NCBI RefSeq assembly: GCF_023091745.1
Contig: NC_068910.1
Span: 183,203,170 to 183,267,169, forward strand
Origin: Budorcas taxicolor
Lineage: Eukaryota > Chordata > Mammalia > Artiodactyla > Bovidae
Direction: 5' to 3'
Length of the DNA: 64,000 bases
Both the position numbers and the translations under genes were made by a program. Position 1 is the stretch's first letter; every line of letters begins with the position of its first letter. This document shows positions 23,471 through 35,153 of the stretch, piece after piece. The notes beneath the pieces were generated by a model. That model ran no database searches, was not told where the DNA came from, and was given only the letters and a program-made list of their open reading frames with translations.

Positions 23471-23748
23471 GCTGCTGCTGCTAAGTCGCTTCAGTCGTGT
23501 CCGACTCTGTGCGACCCCATAGACGGCAGCCCACCAGGCTCCCCTGTCCCTGGGATTCTCCAGGCAAGAACACTGGAGCAGGTTGCCATTTCCTTCTCCA
23601 ATGCATGAAAGTGAAAAGTGAAAGTGAAGTTGCTCAGTCGTGGCTGACTCTTCGCGACCCCATGGACTGCAGCCTACCAGGCTCCTCCATCCATGGGATT
23701 TTCCAGGCAAGAGTACTGGTGGAGTGGGGTGCCATAGCCTTCTCTGCC
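23471..23748 (-). repeat. BOV-A2 SINE with 9-bp target duplication
   Basis: Antisense dimer beginning GCTGCTGCTGCTAAGTCGCT. GCAAACAAT occurs at 23462-23470 and 23749-23757. Confidence 0.95.
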
Positions 23749-23888
23749 GCAAACAATAGTTGCTCAGTATCTGCTAAATGGAAACCAAACAGGAAGTTGA
23801 CAACATCAGTTGAAACAACCAAACAGATGCTTTAGAATAGGTGATTTATTTGTAAAGATGGTATTGCTATTCTCAAACCAATTCTCTG

Positions 23889-24067
23889 CAGCCCTGTAGG
23901 CTGTAGCCCACCAGGCTTCTCTGACCATGGAATTTTCCAAGCAAGAATACTGGAGCAGGTTGCCATTTCCTACACCGGGGAATCTCCCTGACACAGTATT
24001 CGAACCCCAGTCTCTGGTGTCTCCTGCATTGGCAGATCCTTTACCATTAGTACCACCTGGGAAGCCC
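23889..24067 (-). repeat. Bov-tA SINE
   Basis: Antisense copy, slightly truncated at its 3' end, finishing TACCACCTGGGAAGCCC. Confidence 0.88.
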
Positions 24068-24104
24068 AAACTAATTATATCACTGTTTATTCAAGTGTAG
24101 GCCT

Positions 24105-24235
24105 GGACGTATATCAGAATCACTTGGGGACACTTGTTAAAAAGGCAGATTTTTGGTTCTAAGCCCAGACCCCTGATTCAGAATCTTAATAAAAGAACCC
24201 AGGAATCAGCATTTTAAATGATCTCTGGGAGACTC
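24105..24235. mobile_element. MER5A-like hAT-Charlie fragment
   Basis: ATATCAGAATCACTTGGGGA, CACTTGTTAAAAAGGCAGAT and GATTCAGAATCTTAATAAAA follow the MER5A pattern. Near-palindromic family, so strand is left open. Confidence 0.65.
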
Positions 24236-24425
24236 TTGAATCCTTTCTCCTATCCTGACCATAGCAATTGACACCACTCATTCACTTCGGAAAACCGCCT
24301 GATTACTTGGCATTCTAGATTTCCTTTGAAGGAAGTGGAAATGAGGGGAGGAGGTGCAGTAAGTGGGTTACCACTTACTCAAAGCCTACAAGTTTAGAAG
24401 AGTTGGAGCTCTTGAAGGACGATAA

Positions 24426-24649
24426 GGCTTCCCAGGTGGTGCTAGTTGTAAAGAACCCTCCTGCCAATGCAGGAGATAAAAAAAGACGAGGATTCAATCC
24501 CTGGGTCAGGAAGATCCCCTAGAGGAGGAAATGGCAATCCATGCCAGTATTCTTACCTGGAGAATCCCATGGAAAGAGGAGCCTGGTGGGCTACTGTCCA
24601 TAGGATCCCAAAGAGTTGGACATAACTGAAGCAACTTAGCAAGCACGCA
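24426..24649 (+). repeat. Bov-tA SINE
   Basis: Starts GGCTTCCCAGGTGGTGCTAG. Imperfect flanking duplication AGGACGATAA (24416) and AGGAAGATAA (24650). Confidence 0.9.
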
Positions 24650-24693
24650 AGGAAGATAAAAGGCTATAGTTGAGTTGCACCTACCTGAGGAGA

Positions 24694-24908
24694 GGAAAGG
24701 GGCGCTAGTGGTAAAGAACCCGCCAGCCAAGCAGGACATGAAGAGACACAGATTCAGTCCCTGGGCCAGGAAGATCCCTTGGAGGAGGAAATGGCAACCC
24801 ACTCCAGTATTCTTGCTTGGAATAGCCCATGGACAGAGGAGCCTCGCACCCTACAGTCCACAGTGTTGCCAAGAGTTGGACACGACTGAAATGACAGCAC
24901 ACATATAC
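24694..24908 (+). repeat. Bov-tA SINE
   Basis: Starts near GAAAGGGGCGCTAGTGGTAA and ends GACTGAAATGACAGCACACA. Tandem with, but separate from, the copy 45 bases upstream. Confidence 0.88.
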
Positions 24909-25437
24909 ACCGGGAAAGGGAAAACAGAGTGGTGCTTTCAGGTTTGAATTGCTCTTTTTCATACTGATAGGTGGACTCGAGAGAGTGAAGTTTTCCTCTT
25001 TCACCCAGGAACCCTCCTACCCTTATGACACTTAACCACCTGCTGCTTGAAGTCTAAGTATTCATACTGGGCTCCCACAGGGTGTGGTTCTAGGGCCAGA
25101 AGGGCAAAGCCTAGAGGAAGAGCTGTGGACAACTAGAACTGGCAGGTTTTCCTTAGGAACAGCTCCTCTCTGCACTCCCCCCACCCCCACCAACCCACGG
25201 TGTTTCAGTAAAAGCAGTCACCATAGCCTCCTTTCCTGTGTTTCATATGAGGAAAACATTTACATGAAACAGAGTCACAGAAACAGAGACTTTGCAGCTT
25301 TTACCACATGGAGTCAAATAGGGGCATTTTGAGGTTGCTACAATCTATTTTTGCATGTTGTCTTAATTGAGATTACTAATAGTGACCCACTGACCAGTTT
25401 TCCTGAGGCTATTCCACATTGAGCTTCATGAATTATG

Positions 25438-25580
25438 AGATCAAAGCGTCTCAAATTTTAATGTGACTACAAATTGCCTGGGGGTTTTGTTGAATGCACA
25501 GTCTGACTCAGTGGTTTGGGGTGGATCTCTCAGGTGATGTCCCAGGCTGTGGACCAAGTAGGTATTCAAACATTCTGGTT
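25438..25580. mobile_element. MER5A-like hAT-Charlie fragment
   Basis: CTCAAATTTTAATGTGACTA, CAGTCTGACTCAGTGGTTTG and CTCAGGTGATGTCCCAGGCT resemble MER5A. Confidence 0.55.
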
Positions 25581-25588
25581 TATAAGAC

Positions 25589-25620
25589 TTTGCAGGTAGT
25601 AGATAGATACTACCTGCAAA
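25589..25620. repeat. Perfect 13-bp inverted repeat with 6-base loop
   Basis: TTTGCAGGTAGTA at 25589-25601 and its exact complement TACTACCTGCAAA at 25608-25620 enclose GATAGA. Confidence 0.95.
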
Positions 25621-26296
25621 TACTACCTTAATACATGTACCAAGACAGATGTTTAAGACTTTCATTTGTTTATTGTTTTTCTGTGAAATTTAAACTTGTA
25701 GAATTTCTGATTCCTAAAAATAGATTTAAGGTTAAAAAAAAAAATCTGTATTCTACAAGAGTACCCAGAACTATTAACCATTTAAACTTTTGCTAAATCC
25801 ATATACTCAGTATGGTTGGTCCAAATTAATTTTTAGTTGGCCTTGGAATGCATTATGTAATTTTTTTTGGCAGGATACTTACCTTCCTGATTATGTTTTG
25901 TTTAAGATAATGCCAAAATCAGTTTGCATTCCCTTGAGCACACATGCTAATTGATGGTGGGAACAACTGACCTGGAAATATAATCAAGAGCAAAGGGCAA
26001 TGTGCTGTCCTAAGACACAAGAAGTTCCCACAGACAGTCCATGGAATAGATATACTGCATCTGGCCAAACACAGGAACTAACTAGGTAACTGACAGCCTA
26101 AAAGTTTTCCCTTAATTGATAATACATAAAATCCATACCTGGAATTGTTGCCAGTGACCACAACCCTGTTCATATCTAACTGGAAGCTTAGTTTCAACAT
26201 ATATTATTCTTGGAGGCCCAAAGGAGTCCATTCTTTACTCAAGAGTTGGAGTTCCAACTCCACAAGTTGCAAGAGCTTGGTGACCAGCTACATTAC

Positions 26297-26995
26297 GTTG
26301 TTCAATTGCCAAGTCATGTCCGACTCTGTGACCCCATGGATTGCAGCATACCAGGCTTCCCTGTCCTTCACCATCTCCTATAGTTTGCCCAAATCTATGT
26401 CCATTGAATCAGTGATGCCATCCAACCATCTCATCCTCTGTCACCCTCTTCCTTCAATCTTTTCCAGCATCAAGGTCTTTTCTAATGAGTCAGCTGTTCA
26501 CATCAGGTGGCCAAAATATTGGAGCTTCACAATCAGTCCTTCCGATGAATATTCAGGGTTAATTTCCTTAAAGATTGATTGGTTTGATCTCCTTGCTATC
26601 CAAGGGACTCAGTCTTCTCCAGGACCACAGTTCAAAAGCATCAATTCTTTGGTTCTCAGCCTTCTTTTTGGTCCAGCTCTTACATCCGTACATGACTACT
26701 GGAAAGACCATAGCTTTGATTATATGGACCTTTGTCAGCAAAGTGATGTCTTCACTTTTTAGCACACTTTCTAGGTTTGTCATAGCTTTCCTGCCAAGAA
26801 GCAATTGTCTTCTGATTTCATGGCTGCAGTCACCCCACAGTGATTTTGGAGCCCTAGGAAGGGAAATCTGTCACTACTTCCACCATTTCCCCTTAAAAAT
26901 ATTGAGTTTTAAGCTGATTTTTTCACTCGCCACTCTTACCCTCATCAAGAGGCTCTTTAGTTCCTCTTTGCTTTTGCCATTAAAGTAGTATCATT
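26297..26995 (-). repeat. BovB LINE fragment
   Basis: Antisense BovB from TTGTTCAATTGCCAAGTCAT to about CTTTTGCCATTAAAGTAG. The minus-strand translation contains degraded RT-domain C-terminal text (MYGCKSWTKKKAENQRIDAF) with stops. Confidence 0.9.
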
Positions 26996-27056
26996 ATATA
27001 TTTATGGAAATATAATTCACATACTGTGAAATCTAGCTATTTAAAGTAAACAATTA

Positions 27057-27168
27057 GGGGCTTCCCTGGCATTTGGTAGTTATGACTCTGTAGGCAGCAT
27101 GGGTTACATCCCTGGTTGGGAACTAAGATCCCATGTGCCATGAGGTGTGACCGGAAAAAAAAAAAAAG
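27057..27168 (+). repeat. CHR-2-like tRNA SINE inside L1
   Basis: GGGCTTCCCTGGCATTTGGT, CATCCCTGGTTGGGAACTAA and an A13 tail. Confidence 0.8.
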
Positions 27169-27364
27169 CACACAATTGGTTTTTAGTATAGTCACAGAGT
27201 TGTATAAACATCACCACAATTTAAGTACAGAATATTTTCATCACCCCAAAGAAACCTATAACCACTTGCAATCATTCCTCTATCTTTCCCCTTTCCTCAG
27301 CACTCAAGTCAACTACTACTAATCTACCTTCTGTCTCTATAGACTTGTCTGTAGAGATTTGCCT

Positions 27365-27575
27365 GAAGTGAAGTGAAGTCACTCAGTCATGTCCAGCTCT
27401 TTGCGATCCCATGGACTGTAGCCTACCAGGCCTCTCCATCCATGGGACTCTGCAGGCAAGAATACTGGAGTGGGTTGCCATTTCCTTCTCCAGGAGATCT
27501 TCCCGACCCAGGGATTGAACCTGGGTCTCCCGCATTGTAGGCAGATGCTTTACCATCTGAGCCACCAGGGAAGTC
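27365..27575 (-). repeat. Bov-tA SINE inside L1, 12-bp target duplication
   Basis: AGAGATTTGCCT at 27353-27364 is repeated at 27576-27587. Confidence 0.95.
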
Positions 27576-28145
27576 AGAGATTTGCCTATGTGTAGTCTCT
27601 TATAACTGGCTTCTTCACTTAGCAAAATGTTTTTGTGATTCTTCAATCTTATGGCATGCATTATTAGCATTTCATTCCTTTTCATTGCCAAATAATATTT
27701 CATTGTATGGATATACCAGTTTTAGTTATTCATATAATGGATAAACATGTTGATGGGCATTTCAGTAATTTCTGTTTTTTAGCTATATGGGTAATGCTCC
27801 TGTGAACATTCATTTCCCAGCTTTTGTGTGAATATACGTTTTTCTTTCTCCTGGATATATACCAAGAGTAGAATTGCTAGATCAGTTAGTAACTCTGTGT
27901 TTAACATTTCAAGAACTGCTAAACTTTTCAAAAGTATAGGTATCATTTTGCATTCCCACTAGTAGGAGAGTTCTAATTTCTTTACTTTTCAGCCAATACT
28001 TGTTATTTATTTATTTTTTTATTATGGCTATTCTAATGGGTTTGGAGTGGTATTGTCCATTTGAGTATCTTCTTTGGAGAAACGTCCATTCAAACCCTTT
28101 ACCCATCCTTTAACGGAGTTGGTTTTTTTATTTTTGAGTTGTAAG

Positions 28146-28361
28146 TTACTGTTTTTGTTTAGTTACTAAATCATGTCTGACTCTTTTGCGACCCTGTGGA
28201 CTGTAGCCCCCCAGGCTCCTCTGTCCAAGGGTTTTTCCAGGCAAGAATACTGGAGTCAGTTGCTGTTTACTTCTCCAGGGGATCTTCTGGACCCAGGGAT
28301 TGAACCCGAGTCTCCTGAATTCGCAGGCAGATTCTTTACTACTTAGCCACCAGGGAAACCC
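28146..28361 (-). repeat. Bov-tA SINE inside L1, 14-bp target duplication
   Basis: TTTTGAGTTGTAAG at 28132-28145 is repeated at 28362-28375, resuming the L1 text. Confidence 0.95.
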
Positions 28362-28413
28362 TTTTGAGTTGTAAGAGTTCTTTGTAAGATAGGAGTTTGG
28401 GATTAACTTATAC

Positions 28414-28607
28414 CTACTGTGAAAGTAACTCAGTCGTGTCCGACTCTTTGCAACCCCATGCACTGTACAGTCCATGAAATTCTCCAGGCTAGAATACTGG
28501 TGTGGGTATCCTTTCCCTTCTCCAGGGGATCTTCCCAACCCAGGGATCAAACGCAGGTCTCCCACTTGCAGGAGGATTCTTTACCAGCTGAGCCACCAGG
28601 GAAGCCC
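28414..28607 (-). repeat. Bov-tA SINE, 9-bp target duplication
   Basis: AACTTATAC at 28405-28413 and 28608-28616 flank an antisense copy ending GAGCCACCAGGGAAGCCC. Confidence 0.93.
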
Positions 28608-28850
28608 AACTTATACATACTACTGTATATAAAATAGGTAAACAACAGGAGCTACTGTATAGCACAGGGAACTATACTGAATGCTTTACAATTATCTATA
28701 GTGGAAAAGAATCTGAAAAGGAAACTGAATCACACATATGTATATACATGTATACTATATATATATATATATAAATAACTGGATCACTTTGCTCTACACT
28801 GGAAACTAACAGTATTGTAAACTAACTATATTTCAATTAAAAAATCTGGG
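28608..28850 (+). repeat. Younger L1 3' end, opposite strand to the host L1
   Basis: GCACAGGGAACTATACTGAA, a TA-repeat near 28757-28774, and TTTGCTCTACACTGGAAACT with a terminal TTTCAATTAAAAAA tail. Confidence 0.85.
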
Positions 28851-29275
28851 AAAAAAGAGCTCTTTACTAGATACACGTCCTTTTCAGATATATATTACAT
28901 GTATATAATTTGCAAATATATCCTCCCATTCTATGGGTTGACTTTTCTTGCTAGTATATTTTGTAGCAAATAGTTTTACATTTCTACATAATCAAATTTA
29001 TTTATTTTTCTTTTTTGTTTTTGCTTTTGGTGTCATATCTAAGAAACCATTGCCTAATCCAAAGTCATGAAGATTTACCCCTAAGTTTTCTTCTAAGACT
29101 TTTATAGTTTTAATTCTTAGGTCTGTAATCCATTCTGAGTTATTTTTTGTGTGTGATCTTAAGTAGAGGTCCAACTTCTTTCTTCTGTGTGTGAACATTG
29201 AGTTGGCCCAGCACCATCTGTGGAAAATACTATTGTCTCTCTTTTGAGTTGTCTCGGCACCTTTTGAAAATCAGT

Positions 29276-29943
29276 TTAGTTCAGTTCAGTCACTCAGTCA
29301 TGTCCGACTCTTTGCGACCCCATGAATTGCAGCATGCCAGGCCTCCTTGTCCATACCAACTCCTGGAGTTCACTCAAACTCATGTCCATCGAGTCGGTGA
29401 TGCCATCCAGCCATCTCATCCTCTGTCGTCCCCTTCTCCTTCTGCCCTCAATCCCTCCCAGCATCAGAGTCTTTTCCAATGAGTCAACTCTTTGCATGAG
29501 GAGGCCAAAGTACTGGAGTTTCAGCTTTAGCATCATTCCTTCCAAAGAACACCCAGGGCTGATCTCCTTCAGAATGGACTGGTTGGATCTCCTTGCAGTC
29601 CAAGGGACTCTCAAGAGTCTTCTCCAACACCACAGTTCAAAAGCATCAATTCTTCGGTGCTCAGCTTTCTTCACAGTCCAACTCTCACATCCATACGTGA
29701 CCACTGGAAAAACCATAGCCTTGATTAGACGGACCTTTGTTGGCAAGTAATGTCTCTGCTTTTGAATATGCTATCTAGGTTGGTCATAACTTTTCTTCCA
29801 AGGAGTAAGTGTCTTTTAATTTCATGGCTGCAGTCACCATCTGTAGTGATTTTGGAGCCCCCAAAAATAAAGTCTGACACTGTTTCCACTGTTTCCCCGC
29901 CTATTTCCCGTGAAGTGATGGGACCAGATGCCATGATTTGACT
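29276..29943 (-). repeat. BovB LINE 3' part inside L1
   Basis: Antisense BovB from CAGTTCAGTCACTCAGTCAT to the segment reading MASGPITSREIGGETVETVS on the minus strand. L1 text resumes on the far side. Confidence 0.92.
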
Positions 29944-30529
29944 GTAAGTGTGAGAGTTCTATTTCTGGACTCAGTTCGTTTCCATTGACATATATGTCTA
30001 TCCTAAAGCTAGTTCCATGGTTTCTTGATTTCTGCAGCTTTGTAGTACATTTAGAATTGGGAAGGGTGAGTTCTCTGTTTTTATTCTGTTTTCAGATTGT
30101 TTTGGTTGTTCTGAAATCTTTGCATTTTCATGTAAATTTTAGGATCAATTTATTAATTTCTACAGTAAAAGAAGCTGGAATATTGATAAGCTTGCATTGA
30201 ATTTGTGGCTCAATTTGGGGAGTATTGACAACAATTAAGCCTTCTGATCTATGAACGTAGGATGTCTTTTCATTTACTTAAATCTTTAATTTCTTTCAGC
30301 AATGCTTACTATTCTATTGCCTTTTAAAACATATAACAAAACTCAAACAATTCAGGCTCGTTAGCTATATAAATCCCACAGTCATGGCAGCTGATTTTCA
30401 TATCTGCTAGATACTCCAACTTGATATTCCTGGCTAAAATCTGATTATTATTTAACTTCATACATGCCCTAGTATCTTGGCCCATCATAGGACAACCTTG
30501 ACAAAACTTCACTTTGGCTTTATTGTTAG

Positions 30530-30722
30530 TAATGACTGACACATACTTGATGCTAAGCTTCTTATACATATTAAATCATTTAATCTTCCCAGCAATCTGA
30601 TGAGGTAGTCTCTACTCCCTACTTTAGAGGTGAGGCACAGAGCTTGCCCAACATTTTGCAGCTAGTAATTTGTACAGCTAGGATTTGAACCAGGTGGCTT
30701 GCCTCTCCAGTCTGTGTACTAA
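30530..30722 (-). repeat. MIR SINE
   Basis: TTAAATCATTTAATCTTCCC, GATGAGGTAGTCTCTACTCC and AGGATTTGAACCAGGTGGCT follow antisense MIR. Confidence 0.8.
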
Positions 30723-30913
30723 TCTCTGTCTGGCAATATGTGTAGGTGTGCGCTACTGAAAAACATATGTGTACGGTGAAAATTAAGTCTTGCCTGCTAC
30801 CTTCCCCCTGCCCCAGCTACCATGTTCCCCTCCTAGAATGGCATTATCTTCTCGACTTTTCCCATAGTTTTAAGGATGTCACAAAAAAACTCACTGTTGT
30901 GACTTTTCCTATG

Positions 30914-31290
30914 TTGCTGTTCAGTTGCTTAGTCATGTCTGACTCTTTGCAACCCCGTGGACTGCAGCACATTTCCCTGACGTTCACCATCTCCTGGAGC
31001 TTGCTCAAACTCATGTCCGTTGAGTCAATGACCCCATCCAAATATCTCGTCCTCTGTTGTCCCCTTTTCTTCCTTTCCTCAATCTTTCCCAGCTCAGGGT
31101 CTTTTCCAGTGAGTTGACTCTTCACATCAGGTGGCCAAAGTATTGGAGCTTAAGCTTCAGCATCAGTCCTTCTGATGAATATTCAGGGTTGATTTCCCAT
31201 AGGATTGACTGGTTTGAGCTCCTTGCTGTTCAAGGGACTCTCAAAAATCTTCTCCAACACCACAGTTCGAAAGCATCAATTCTATGGATT
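30914..31290 (-). repeat. BovB LINE 3' end
   Basis: Antisense BovB from TGCTGTTCAGTTGCTTAGTC to AGTTCGAAAGCATCAATTCT, with small deletions. Confidence 0.9.
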
Positions 31291-31295
31291 CTATT

Positions 31296-31545
31296 TTTTT
31301 TTAATTTTATTTATTTTTGATGCTACACACGGTCTTTCTCTAGTTGCAGTGCGCAGGCCTCTCACTGCTGTGACTTCATCTGGTTTCTAATTATGGGCCC
31401 TAGGGCACACGTGCTCAATAGTTGCTGCATGTGGGCTTTGACGTCCTGAAGCATGTAGGATCTTAGTTCCCAGACCAGGGATCAAACCTGTGACCCCTGC
31501 TTTGGAAGGCAGATTATTAATATTAACCACTGGACCACCAGCGTT
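31296..31545 (-). repeat. ART2/CHR-1-type SINE
   Basis: T-rich head, CTAGTTGCAGTGCGCAGGCC, ATGTAGGATCTTAGTTCCCA and a CCACTGGACCACCAGCG end: the antisense pattern of this family. Confidence 0.8.
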
Positions 31546-31732
31546 AATAGGTCCCTCCTATGGGCTCTTGTAGATGTTTCTTGGTGTCACAGAATTTCCT
31601 TTCAGAGGCTCCATGGGAAAATTTTCACCTTGGTCTTCGTATCAGAAAGAGTGTTGTATGCCTTAATACTTAGTTTTTTTCATTATCTAATAGACATTTT
31701 GAATTATATTAATTCTTTTTTTCTTTTTTTAG

Positions 31733-31947
31733 GCCACTGGCTGCAGTCCATGGGGTTGCTAGGAGTCGAACACGACTGAGCGACTTCACTTTCACTTTTC
31801 ACTTTCATGCATTGGAGAAGGAAATGGCAACCCACTCCAGTGTTCTTGCCTGGAGAATCCCGGGGATGGGGGAGCCTGGTGGGCTGCCGTCTATGGGGTT
31901 GCAGAGTCGGACACGACTGAAGTGACTTGGCAGCAGCAGCAGCGGCA
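31733..31947 (+). repeat. BOV-A2 SINE, 5'-truncated
   Basis: Begins CACTGGCTGCAGTCCATGGG, includes the CACTTTTCACTTTCATGCAT linker and ends GCAGCAGCAGCAGCGGC. Confidence 0.92.
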
Positions 31948-32534
31948 AAAGGCTTAGAGCAAAATTTGTAACTTTCCATTAGTTACTTGGCTCTTCACCC
32001 TGCATTTATTTATGCTTTAACCTTTTTTCTCCATTATTACCCTGCCTGATTTATTTCTGAAGTTGCTGAGATCCTTTGGAAGTGGGGAAAGAATGTGGAA
32101 TTAATTAGTAAATAAAGTGATCAGAGTTTTCTAGTGGGAGTAGAGAAGGGAAGAGGACATTTCAGCTCAATTTGGGTGACTGGAGTTTTTTGCAGTGATC
32201 TGTCAGTAAAATGAAAATTTCATACACAGGCTTAACTGATCCAGACATGGGAATAACTGTAATTAGTTTAAAATCTTAAAAAGACACAGTAATGGCTTGA
32301 TTTGTCAGCCTTAGTTTTATTATCTATTCTAACCAGTAATATAATAACAACATGGTAATGGTCAAAAGGGAGGGATAAGGTTGTCCAGTTTCTCAAATAT
32401 ATTTCAAATATTTTTCACCTTTCAACTTCTAGTTATCATATTTATGATCTTTTAGTTGATGAATTGTCGTTTAAATTAGCTAATTATCAGGCTGAAATTA
32501 GGAGAATCTCTTCAGCAGTTACCTTTTCTTTAAA

Positions 32535-33000
32535 ATGCTTTATGATGGCATAATTTACATACAGTTGTTTCACTTTTTAAAAGGATACAATTCAATGAGT
32601 TTCAACAAATATACAATCATATAACTATCACCACAATTGTCTCCAAAACTTTCTCATTGTATTTTGTGGTCAATTTCATTCTCCTCCCCTGCCAAACACA
32701 GCTCTGATTTCCATCTGTATAGATTTACTTTTTCTAGAATTTCATAGAAATGCAATCATACAGTATGTAGGTTCTTGTGTCTGGCTTCTTTTACTTAGCA
32801 TGATGCTTTTGAGATTTATTCATGTGGTTGAATATTAGTGATTCATTCCTTTCTATTGCTGAGTAGGATTCTTTGGCGTGCATATACCACAATGTAATTA
32901 TTTAGCCGGTGGACATTGGAGCTACTCCTACTTGGGTTTTATGAATAAAGCTGCCAGGAATATTCAAAGGAGTGGGATTACTGGGTTGTATAGTATGGTA
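32535..33000 (-). repeat. L1 3' part
   Basis: Antisense L1: CATAATTTACATACAGTTG, TTAGCATGATGCTTTTGAGA, TTCATTCCTTTCTATTGCTG and CATATACCACAATGTAATTA in the usual order. Confidence 0.75.
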
Positions 33001-34454
33001 TATTTAATTTTATAAAGAAACATTTAACTTTATAGGAATGGCAGTTAACTTTCAAAGGCCATTGCCAAATTTAAATACTACGATCATGAAGAACAGAAGT
33101 TATTGTTTTTATACAAATCAGTTATGTCTTAAGATGATCATATGTCCATTCATAGTTCACTGAGAGAAAAGGGGACATAAATCCCCATGTGTATCACTGG
33201 AGAATTTCTTTTTTATAAGCATGGCAGTACCATTCACTTCTGCTTGTCCAGCATGTGTACACATGGGGCCTCATTTGAGAAGGACTGGAAAAGATGACCC
33301 CAAGTTTCATTACAGTCCAAAGTCTTAGTGCTCTATCAACTGCAGGGATTTTGCCCAAAGAGCAGAAAACATGGAGAGAGAAAACATTACCAAACCTCAA
33401 GGTCACAATATATATTATAGAAAGTTTTCTCCCATGGATTGTGTCTTTTGATCCTCAAAATAGCCTATTGTTAATCCAGCGGGATACATGCCATTTTCAT
33501 AAGGCCACTCTGGGAATCTAGAACAGTTTTATTCTTCTTTTTTTTAAAAAACTAAGCTTCCAGTTTTAAAAATATTAAAGGCTGTAACAAGTACCCCCAC
33601 CTAACTCAGAGCCATCTTCACATCACTGAACTATACCTCATCCCTCAGACTCATTGTATCTCTGATTCAGTCTCAACCTTGAACCTGTAAGGTGAGGATG
33701 AGGGTGAGGGATGTATTATCGAGCACAATGTTTGAAAACAAAAAGTTTCATTTTCTGGTTTTTGTCTTGTCTTTTTCTTTTCCATCAGGAAAATGACTTT
33801 CTTTAGCTCATGCAGAATGTATATGACCAGTGACATAACAGAGACGTGGAGAAGAGAAGAAATTGTTCAGGGTCACTTTAATAGAGAGTAGCAAACGTGG
33901 GTCTCCTTAAGCTGTGCTGCTTCACTGCCATGTAAGTGGGAAGCAAAGCATTCCTCAGAATTTAGGACCTCAGAGATACTCATTTCCAATGGAGACAATC
34001 AATACGTCAACAGCACCCCACCATCGGCTGCTGCTTTTGATGTAAAGGAAGTGGAAGAATGAATGGGCACTGGATTTTTGAAGAAGCTGTCTAAGATCTC
34101 TAAGAATAAAAATAAAGGTAGAAAGTAAAAGAAGATGGATGGATGCAAGAAAGAGCCTGAGGGAGGCTCCCAGTCCACGGGCAGGCAGAGAAGGAGAAGG
34201 GGTGAGTGTGAGAGTAAAGGAAGCTCCAAGCGGCTGGAAAAGCTGGTGTTAAAGGGCATACATGATTTCCCTCCTTATGATTCCCAAGCAGCTCCTAGAA
34301 TAGATCCTGTTGCATATTTCTGGTTCCAGGGAAGGGTCATTTGAATGAAGGCTTAATGATTTCTTGGAGAGTCCTAAAATCCTGAAATACCTCCATGAGT
34401 CTGAAATTCTTTTTGATGACAGATATGTCACCTATAGTTAGCAAAGTAAATTCT
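33001..34454. other. Unassigned intergenic DNA
   Basis: No exon, RNA gene or repeat recognised. Short open frames exist on both strands without a recognisable product. Confidence 0.6.
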
Positions 34455-34625
34455 GATTGAGGGAGGAAAGGCACTTATTTTGAGTGCTAATAAATATCAG
34501 GCACAGTAAAGAAGAAGTCCTACATATATGATCTCATTTAATTTTTCAGCAGCCTGTGCAAAAGACTAGTAGCTCCACTTAGTAAACAAAAATGATGAAA
34601 CCGAGAGGTTAAGAGACTGTTAACT
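34455..34625 (-). repeat. MIR-like SINE
   Basis: ATGATCTCATTTAATTTTTC and AATGATGAAACCGAGAGGTT match the antisense MIR core, diverged. Confidence 0.6.
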
Positions 34626-34903
34626 TTCAATGTGTGTCTATGCCTTTTGTGAGCCAGTAAAGAAGACTCTGTGTCCAGAGGTATTTTTGTCATATATGAG
34701 TACATTTGGTTTGGCTTGAAATGAGTATTGAAGATTTTTTAAAACAAAGTGCCTACTAAAGCAACACGTTTTCAGAGGATGCATTGATTGAGGTATCACT
34801 ATTTTGCACATAGAGCAATGATAGTAACATATGATTCTTGGAAACATGAATACCTAGTGCTATTGTTGTCATTTGTAAATTGGAAAGGTGTTTATGTAGA
34901 AGC

Positions 34904-35141
34904 CTGGAAAATCCCATGGATGGAGGAGCCTGGTAGGCTGCAGTCCATGGGGTCGCTAAGAGTCAGACACGACTGAGCGACCTCACCTTTCACTTTTCAC
35001 TTTCATGCATTGGAGAAGGAGATGGCAACCCACTCCAGTGTTCTTGCCTGGAGAATCCCAGGGACAGGGGAGCGTGGTGGCTGCCGTCTATGGGGTTGCA
35101 CAGAGTAGGACACGACTGAAGTGACTTAGCAGCAGTAGCAG
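34904..35141 (+). repeat. BOV-A2 SINE with 12-bp target duplication
   Basis: TTATGTAGAAGC at 34892-34903 and 35142-35153 flank a 5'-truncated dimeric copy. Confidence 0.95.
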
Positions 35142-35153
35142 TTATGTAGAAGC

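Larger units (their letters stand above)
22761..27056. other. GYG1 upstream flank, first part
   Basis: Intergenic DNA with no recognised exon. It holds MIR, BOV-A2, three Bov-tA, two MER5A-like pieces and a BovB fragment, listed separately. The stretches 22780-23080, 23240-23460 and 25590-26290 are otherwise unassigned. Confidence 0.8.
26996..30330 (-). repeat. Old L1 3' part, broken by several younger insertions
   Basis: Antisense L1 pieces continue across interruptions: 26996-27056, 27169-27364, 27576-28145, 28362-28413, about 28851-29275 and 29944-30330. The 29.0-29.2 kb piece translates on the minus strand to an L1 ORF2 C-terminal-like stretch (SEWITDLRIKTIKVLEENLG). Order across the breaks matches a single element. 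Confidence 0.8.

Noticed and set aside
29294..29746. 150-codon minus-strand frame resembling a reverse-transcriptase C-terminus
   Set aside because: It is a piece of a 5'-truncated BovB retrotransposon, not a host gene.
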